Both the position numbers and the translations under genes were made by a program. A stretch of 35,727 nt of DNA from Vibrio owensii CAIM 1854 = LMG 25443 (GTDB taxonomy: Bacteria > Pseudomonadota > Gammaproteobacteria > Enterobacterales > Vibrionaceae). The notes under the pieces were generated by a model. The model did not search any database and was not told where the DNA came from. It saw only the letters and a program-made list of their open reading frames with translations. The number at the start of each line of letters is the position of its first letter. Position 1 is the first letter of the stretch. Below, piece by piece: positions 31,171 to 35,727 of the stretch. The stretch is from positions 1-35,727 of the forward strand of contig NZ_JPRD01000059.1 in NCBI RefSeq assembly GCF_000817815.1, read 5' to 3'.

Positions 31171-31662
31171 CTACAGTCGCTTTTCCATGAGTAAAAGATC
31201 CCAAACCTCGTTATCAAAACAACGGGTTCCTGATTCATGAGAAGTCACTTTGAAACCAAGCGACTCGTAGCAATTCTTCGCGACAGTATTACGCTCAAAC
31301 ACCGCCAACGACAAGACTTGAGCATGATGCTGAGTTTGAGACAGTTCGATAAGCTGCGTGAGCATGACCTTTGAAATCCCTTGCCCCCGAAACGCGTTAG
31401 CAATGAACACGCGACAAATTCGAAAGTGTGAATCTGAGACTTTGAACAGCTCAACATACCCCGCCTTCTTTCCGTCGCAAATAAGGATAAACGGGAAGAC
31501 TTCAGGTTTGGCACAATGAACAGAGATTTGTTCAAAATTCAAAGGGAAATGAAAGTTTGGGCCTCCCCACTGGTAGTTCAATTTGTCTGAATCAATCCAG
31601 CGGATGAGTGCCTCGTAATCTTCCTTTTCAAATGCTCTCAGTTCCATCTTTGTCTCTGCCAT
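31171..31662 (-). CDS. GNAT family N-acetyltransferase
   Basis: A 163-residue GNAT acetyltransferase with the acetyl-CoA-binding motif FRGQGISKVMLTQLI (about 94-108) and the C-terminal NTVAKNCYESLGFKVTSHE (about 128-146). The N-terminus (MELRAFEKEDYEALIRWI) resembles RimJ/RimL-type members. MAETKMELR gives two possible starts six residues apart. Substrate cannot be read from sequence. It lies between the other GNAT gene and the isochorismatase-like gene, all on the minus strand, with gaps of 82 and 36 bp; the short upstream gap allows cotranscription with the hydrolase. Confidence 0.9.
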   Translation of the reverse strand: MAETKMELRAFEKEDYEALIRWIDSDKLNYQWGGPNFHFPLNFEQISVHCAKPEVFPFILICDGKKAGYVELFKVSDSHFRICRVFIANAFRGQGISKVMLTQLIELSQTQHHAQVLSLAVFERNTVAKNCYESLGFKVTSHESGTRCFDNEVWDLLLMEKRL

Positions 31663-31698
31663 GTTTCACTGTAACAATTGTCTACGGCTGCGATTGTG

Positions 31699-32247
31699 CT
31701 ATTTAATGAGCCCTAAGATCTCTTTAAACTCTGGTGCTCGGCAATCTTCTACCATTTCATACAAACACATTTCGGCGCCCGTTAGACCAACGCCATTCGC
31801 GGTCAGTTTTGCAAGTGCTAAGGCTTTGTTCGCTGGCGTTCGAGAAGAGACACAATCGGTCACTAACTCCACTCGATAACCCATTTGACGTAGCGACACC
31901 GCGGTTTGATACACACAAATGTGCGCTTCAATACCACAAACTAACCAAGTGTCGACTTTGGCGTTTTCTACCGCGAGTTTGAATGTCGGTTCTTTGCAAC
32001 CATCAAAGGTGTACTTGGCGATGGGTAAGTGATCTTTCGCGAGCACTTCACGAATCGGCTCAACCGTTGGCCCTAAGCGATCTGGGTTTTGCTCCAACCA
32101 AACAATCGGCAAGTTAAGCACTTTTGCGCCTTTGACTAACTTGGTGGTGCTTTCAATCAGGGCTTCGCTTTCGTGCATGAGCGTTGCCAGCTTACCTTGA
32201 ACATCGACAACAATCAGTCCGGTGGTGTTTTTTGATAACATTCTCAT
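31699..32247 (-). CDS. Isochorismatase-like cysteine hydrolase
   Basis: A 182-residue hydrolase of the isochorismatase superfamily (YcaC-like branch). The catalytic triad is visible: Asp15 in IVVDVQGKL, Lys78 in IAKYTFDG and Cys111 in GIEAHICVYQTA. With the cysteine present it should be an amidase or hydrolase of the nicotinamidase/YcaC kind rather than an isochorismatase, which lacks it. The length is normal for the group. It lies upstream of the GNAT gene on the same strand, and a LysR gene follows 111 bp further on. Physiological substrate is unknown. Confidence 0.93.
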   Translation of the reverse strand: MRMLSKNTTGLIVVDVQGKLATLMHESEALIESTTKLVKGAKVLNLPIVWLEQNPDRLGPTVEPIREVLAKDHLPIAKYTFDGCKEPTFKLAVENAKVDTWLVCGIEAHICVYQTAVSLRQMGYRVELVTDCVSSRTPANKALALAKLTANGVGLTGAEMCLYEMVEDCRAPEFKEILGLIK

Positions 32248-32358
32248 CTCCTGTGAGCGGCTTGAGCATCACTCAGCTCAAGCCTTTGAATAAAACGAAT
32301 GTACCAGAAGCGCAGGATAATCAGATGGGCAAATTCGCAAAGTTATTGTCCGCTCACG

Positions 32359-33219
32359 CTATTTGAATCGCTCTCGAAACAGTTCAATCAGCACTTTTAC
32401 CTTGTTCGGCAAAAACAGATTAGATGGATAAATCAAAGTCAGGTGCTGCTTAGGATGGGTAAACTCTGACAGGACTTCCACCAGCATGCCGTCTTCCAAT
32501 GCCGGCTTGGAATGCACTTGAGGGATAAACGCAATACCGTTGCCTGCGATCGCCATAGAGCGAAGCAAATTCAAATCATCTGATTTCAATGCCACATGCA
32601 GTTCAGAGTCGAGTAAGTCCGCGTTGTAACGGTTGGTGAGCAAACGATGATGCTTTAAATCTTCCATGGTTTTTAATGGTGAATGCGCCTCTAGGTAGGC
32701 TTTAGACGCCACAAAATGACTGCGGTAAGGCAACAAGCTGAATTGAACATAACTGTCGTCCGACACTTTCGCCACGCTAGGAAGAAGCTGAAGATCAAAC
32801 GCCTGACGCTTGAGGTCGACACTCTCTTGGTGATTCTCAATCTCCACCGACATCTCAGGGTAGCGCGTGGTGTATTCGTTAATGATCCAGTTAAACGCGG
32901 CTGAGCTCATCAATGCAGACGGAATCGCGACGCGCACTTTGCCCGTCAGTTCTTGTTGATATTCGTGCATTACATTCAAGCCTTGCTGAATATGCTCAAT
33001 CGGTTGTCCCACCAGCTCAAACAGACGCTTGCCGTGCTCCGTCAACTCAATGGTTCGCGTGGTTCTAATCAGCAATTGGCAGCCTAGCGCTTTTTCCAAT
33101 TCCTGTAGTCTGCGGCTCACTTTGGATCGCTGTAATTGGTTAGCGTCTGCGGCAGCACTGATGCCTCCGTGTACAACGGTTTGGCTAAACAGATGAAGAT
33201 CATCAAAACTTACGTTCAT
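32359..33219 (-). CDS. LysR-type transcriptional regulator
   Basis: A 286-residue LysR-family regulator with an N-terminal winged helix-turn-helix (about 1-60; QLQRSKVSRRLQELEKALG) and a co-inducer domain (about 90-280) of the CrgA/DhcR-like subgroup. It is divergent from the HlyD/DUF2955 efflux pair with 114 bp between the starts, the usual arrangement for a local activator, as for AaeR and AaeXAB in E. coli. It probably senses the exported compound, perhaps an aromatic acid; not proven. The repeated GTCATTC in the intergenic region (about 33231-33258) might be part of its binding site. Confidence 0.92.
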   Translation of the reverse strand: MNVSFDDLHLFSQTVVHGGISAAADANQLQRSKVSRRLQELEKALGCQLLIRTTRTIELTEHGKRLFELVGQPIEHIQQGLNVMHEYQQELTGKVRVAIPSALMSSAAFNWIINEYTTRYPEMSVEIENHQESVDLKRQAFDLQLLPSVAKVSDDSYVQFSLLPYRSHFVASKAYLEAHSPLKTMEDLKHHRLLTNRYNADLLDSELHVALKSDDLNLLRSMAIAGNGIAFIPQVHSKPALEDGMLVEVLSEFTHPKQHLTLIYPSNLFLPNKVKVLIELFRERFK

Positions 33220-33281
33220 TGTCCTACTTTTAGGTCATTCATGCACTTAATGTCATTCTACTGAACTGTGACCAACTTCTC

Positions 33282-33287
33282 TATAAT
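33282..33287 (+). promoter_or_regulatory. -10 element of the efflux operon
   Basis: A perfect TATAAT lies 46 bp before the HlyD-family ATG, but no good -35 is spaced correctly. That suits an activator-dependent promoter under the divergent LysR regulator. Confidence 0.45.
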
Positions 33288-33333
33288 CGCCTGTCTTATT
33301 TGCTTGTTAGCGCCATAAATTCAGGTATCTCTT

Positions 33334-34398
33334 ATGACAGCGGATCATAAATTCAAACACTGGATGCGAACACTTATTGTCCTGTTCATTGTACTCTTTT
33401 TCTACATCATCATTGCAGACCGTCACGCGCCAATCACCACCGAAGGGCGAGTTCAGGGTTATGTAGTGCAAGTCGCGCCAGAAGTCTCCGGCAAAGTGAC
33501 CGACGTGCTTATCGACAACAACCAGTCGGTACACAAAGGCGATGTGCTATTCAAAATCGATGACCGCAAATACAAAATTGCCCTAGAGCAAGCAGAGTTG
33601 TCACTGCAATCAGCTTACGAAAAAGAGGCCACTCTTTACTCACAACGCGAAGCGGCATTGGCGAACATTGCGCGAGCAGAAGCGACCTACAATAACGCAC
33701 ACCGCGAATACTCACGTTTGCAAAAGCTGTCGAAACAGAAAGTAATTTCTCAATCCACCTTGGACAACGCTTTCGCACAAAACCAAGTATCGCGAGCTGC
33801 GCTCAAAGCAGAACAACAAAACTTGAAAGTGATTGAAGCACAACTTGGTGACAAAAAAGGCCAAAGCACAGCAGTCCGAATTGCGAAAAATGGCATTGAG
33901 AAGGCACAGCTAGACCTAACCAACACCGCAGTCCTAGCTCCAAGTGATGGCGTGGTAACGAATCTGCAATTGGAAGTCGGCACCATGGCAAACACCAACA
34001 TGCCATTGCTCACGTTTGTCCCAACAGGCTCAATGTGGGTGGCAGCGGATTTCCGCGAGAAGTCTGTGGCGGGAGTAAGCAAAGACTACCATGCAATGGT
34101 GGCGTTCGATGCTAACCCTGGTTCTGTGTACGACTTCGAATTATCGAGCCGAGATTACGGTGTTGCGGCCGCACAACAAACTCCAAACGGCGCACTGACC
34201 AAGGTCGAAGTGAACAACCGTTGGGTACGTGATGCGCAGCGAACTCGCGTGAACCTTACTAGTGAAGAAGCCTTGCCTTCCTCTCTGTTCGTCGGTTCTC
34301 GTGCCACTATCGTCCTTTACCCAGACAACAGTCCGTTCTGGGCAATGATGGCACAAGTTCAAATCTACCTTGCTAGCTGGTTCCACTTTATCTACTAG
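33334..34398 (+). CDS. HlyD/EmrA-type membrane fusion protein of an efflux pump
   Basis: Periplasmic adaptor protein, 354 residues. One N-terminal membrane helix (about 12-29, TLIVLFIVLFFYIII) anchors it. Next come the first lipoyl half (about 45-75, VVQVAPEVSGKVTDVLI), an alpha-hairpin (about 80-180) that would contact an outer-membrane channel, the second lipoyl half (about 192-225, VLAPSDGVVTNLQLEVG) and a beta-barrel. It resembles AaeA and EmrA. The start codon of the DUF2955 gene follows 9 bp after its stop, so the two form an operon. Function is export of small, probably aromatic, compounds. Confidence 0.93.
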   Translation: MTADHKFKHWMRTLIVLFIVLFFYIIIADRHAPITTEGRVQGYVVQVAPEVSGKVTDVLIDNNQSVHKGDVLFKIDDRKYKIALEQAELSLQSAYEKEATLYSQREAALANIARAEATYNNAHREYSRLQKLSKQKVISQSTLDNAFAQNQVSRAALKAEQQNLKVIEAQLGDKKGQSTAVRIAKNGIEKAQLDLTNTAVLAPSDGVVTNLQLEVGTMANTNMPLLTFVPTGSMWVAADFREKSVAGVSKDYHAMVAFDANPGSVYDFELSSRDYGVAAAQQTPNGALTKVEVNNRWVRDAQRTRVNLTSEEALPSSLFVGSRATIVLYPDNSPFWAMMAQVQIYLASWFHFIY

Positions 34399-34407
34399 GC
34401 GGCTGCG

Positions 34408-35427
34408 ATGAAAACCTTACGCATTTGGTTCGGCTGCTCAATGGGTTTGGCGTTGAGCATGATCTTTGGTTGGTCTTACGGTTTCTTTGCCGTCATGCTG
34501 CCACTGTTCGTGCTCGGCCGTATGGACCACTTCAGTCTGCCACTGGTATTGATGGTGCTGTTCTCGGCAGTTTGGACCACGGTTCAAGCCACCTTTATTC
34601 TCGAATACTTACAGTTCCATCCTACTCTGATGTTCGCGGCAGTAGGCATTATGATGCTGTTTAAATGCATCGCGATGATGAACCCAAAAACCTACTTGTT
34701 TGGTTACATGGGGTTATTGGTTGGCTCGATCGTGCTCAACTTCGCGAGCTACGACTTCATGGATATTGAAGAGTTCAACGTCAACCTTTGGGTGATTTCG
34801 TTCAGTAATATTTTCGTCTGTGCCCTCGCCTATTGGCTATTCCCTGAGCCGGAATCGAAGATCTTGCAAACAGAAATGACTACGCCTGTAAAAAGCGACA
34901 TAGACTACATCAGCCAAGTCGCTATGGGTTGGGTGGTAGCGATGGCGGCGTTTTTGGTGTTCCAAATTGGTGATTTGTACGATTCACTTTCGGCACAAGC
35001 TTCGATCCTTATCATCCTAACGCCAATGACACTAGCGGGCTCAATGGCCATGGCGAAAATCCGTATCATTGGCACAGCGCTAGGTTGTATCGCGGGTATG
35101 GCGGTGCAGTTAATCTTGGGCAGTTGGTTTGGTCATGGGTTGCTGTTCTGGCTAGCGTTTACTATCGCTATGGGGCCATTCTGTTTGTGGCTAACGAAAG
35201 GACAAGTCAAAGCCGCCATTGCGTTCTCGGCGATGTCTGCCCTGTCTGTTCCACTGACCACGTCATTAGTGCCTGAGCAGAAAGACGCGTTCTTCTCCAT
35301 CTTGTACCGATTCAGTTCGATATTCGTAGCAGTGCTACTGACCGCAATGGTGATGTGGGTGGTACACCACTGGATTCGCGTGATGTTATTGAAGCATCCT
35401 GAGATGAAGAACGTGGAATTGAATTAA
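34408..35427 (+). CDS. DUF2955/FUSC-family inner-membrane efflux protein
   Basis: A 339-residue membrane protein with about ten helices in two similar halves, separated by a short cytoplasmic segment (about 150-168). It matches the DUF2955 group, which pairs with HlyD-type adaptors and is distantly related to AaeB/FUSC aromatic-acid exporters. AaeB itself is about 650 residues, so this is a minimal version lacking the large cytoplasmic domains. It lies 9 bp after the adaptor gene. The stop codon is directly followed by a heptamer tandem repeat. Confidence 0.88.
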   Translation: MKTLRIWFGCSMGLALSMIFGWSYGFFAVMLPLFVLGRMDHFSLPLVLMVLFSAVWTTVQATFILEYLQFHPTLMFAAVGIMMLFKCIAMMNPKTYLFGYMGLLVGSIVLNFASYDFMDIEEFNVNLWVISFSNIFVCALAYWLFPEPESKILQTEMTTPVKSDIDYISQVAMGWVVAMAAFLVFQIGDLYDSLSAQASILIILTPMTLAGSMAMAKIRIIGTALGCIAGMAVQLILGSWFGHGLLFWLAFTIAMGPFCLWLTKGQVKAAIAFSAMSALSVPLTTSLVPEQKDAFFSILYRFSSIFVAVLLTAMVMWVVHHWIRVMLLKHPEMKNVELN

Positions 35428-35428
35428 C

Positions 35429-35463
35429 GGGAAACGGGAAACGGGAAACGGGAAACGGGAAAC
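35429..35463. repeat. Tandem repeat of GGGAAAC, five copies
   Basis: Five exact 7-bp units begin one base after the TAA stop of the DUF2955 gene; the preceding AAC looks like a partial unit. Heptamers of this kind are common after genes in Harveyi-clade vibrios, from memory. Copy number probably varies by slippage. Confidence 0.9.
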
Positions 35464-35468
35464 GAAGC

Positions 35469-35500
35469 ATGCCGCTCACCTTGCTAGGAGCGGCATTTTT
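35469..35500 (+). terminator. Intrinsic terminator of the efflux operon
   Basis: ATGCCGCTC (35469-35477) and GAGCGGCAT (35488-35496) form a perfect 9-bp stem with a 10-base loop, followed by a T-run. Confidence 0.9.
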
Positions 35501-35510
35501 ATTTAGAACC

Positions 35511-35643
35511 GGTCACCCTAAACGACGAGTAACGAAGTGATTCAGGATCTACTCACCGAGTGCTGTTAAGTCCTGAGGCTATCGCTATTTCCCAGCGAGT
35601 GGTTAGCAGATTCCTAGTCTCGCTTGGACTCGCTGGAATGACC
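35511..35643. repeat. 133-bp imperfectly palindromic dispersed-type repeat
   Basis: The ends are inverted (GGTCA at 35511-35515, TGACC at 35639-35643), and the arms remain partly complementary inward (CAGGATCT near 35543 against AGATTCC near 35608; several GAGT/ACTC pairs). There is no ORF. It resembles the ERIC-like non-autonomous intergenic repeats of vibrios but is not ERIC itself. The remaining 84 bp end in CGTCATCCTG, which may begin another copy. Confidence 0.6.
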
Positions 35644-35727
35644 CAACTTTGGATACATACCAAATATAAGGATATCGCGAGCAACGTATCTACCAACATC
35701 CGTCATCCTGTATATGGACTCCCAATT

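Noticed and set aside
35429..35463. CRISPR array
   Set aside because: Seven-base units without spacers are a simple tandem repeat.

Overview
The window looks like chromosomal DNA of a marine gammaproteobacterium, almost certainly a Vibrio of the Harveyi clade (V. parahaemolyticus or a close relative). The proteins read as Vibrio-like throughout (MetE/MetR, YgiQ, TcyP-type transporter, CarR/VprA-like response regulator). Short intergenic repeats of the kind scattered through Vibrio genomes sit at the right end. The species call is from sequence memory, not a search. I see no rRNA, tRNA, CRISPR array, transposase or integrase.

Layout. 0-3.5 kb: divergent metE/metR with two tandem met-box (MetJ) operators between them. 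3.5-7.2 kb: a DUF4250 protein, a polytopic membrane protein and a PAS/degenerate-GGDEF/EAL/CBS phosphodiesterase, all on the minus strand. 7.6-10.0 kb: a YgiQ-type radical SAM protein with a long disordered Gly/Asn/Arg-rich tail. 10.2-12.8 kb: an accessory stretch with a small exported protein behind a perfect FNR box, then a frameshifted pore-forming-type toxin and a membrane protein that is probably its immunity partner. 12.8-16.8 kb: a minus-strand operon of YheO-type regulator, RidA, TcyP-like cystine transporter and CoA-disulfide-reductase-like flavoprotein, which I read as a cystine/cysteine utilisation unit. 17.3-19.4 kb: a chemoreceptor. 19.8-24.8 kb: a GtrB-like, ArnT-like, GtrA-like membrane glycosylation operon divergent from a two-component system, with a long inverted repeat in the shared promoter region. 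24.9-27.3 kb: a leucine-rich-repeat protein kinase divergent from a PLP-dependent D-cysteine desulfhydrase/ACC-deaminase homologue. 27.6-30.5 kb: the most unusual locus, described below. 30.6-32.2 kb: two GNAT acetyltransferases and an isochorismatase-like hydrolase. 32.4-35.4 kb: a LysR regulator divergent from an HlyD/DUF2955 efflux pair. 35.4-35.7 kb: a heptamer tandem repeat, a terminator and a 133-bp imperfectly palindromic dispersed-type repeat.

Most interesting system. The two genes at 27.6-30.5 kb look like an orphan type VI secretion cargo module. The first protein begins with an Arg-Gly-x-x-Tyr-Ser-Pro-Leu motif of the kind I recall for the RIX secretion domain of Vibrionaceae effectors and adaptors; it also has a VasX/MIX-like strand pair and a LysM domain. 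The second has a bipartite nuclear-localisation-like N-terminus and a central segment resembling a GT-A-type glycosyltransferase core. No immunity-like gene accompanies them, which suggests a eukaryote-directed cargo carried by an adaptor. A second, antibacterial-looking toxin/immunity pair lies at 11.1-12.7 kb. No secretion apparatus gene is in the window, so both loci would depend on a system encoded elsewhere.
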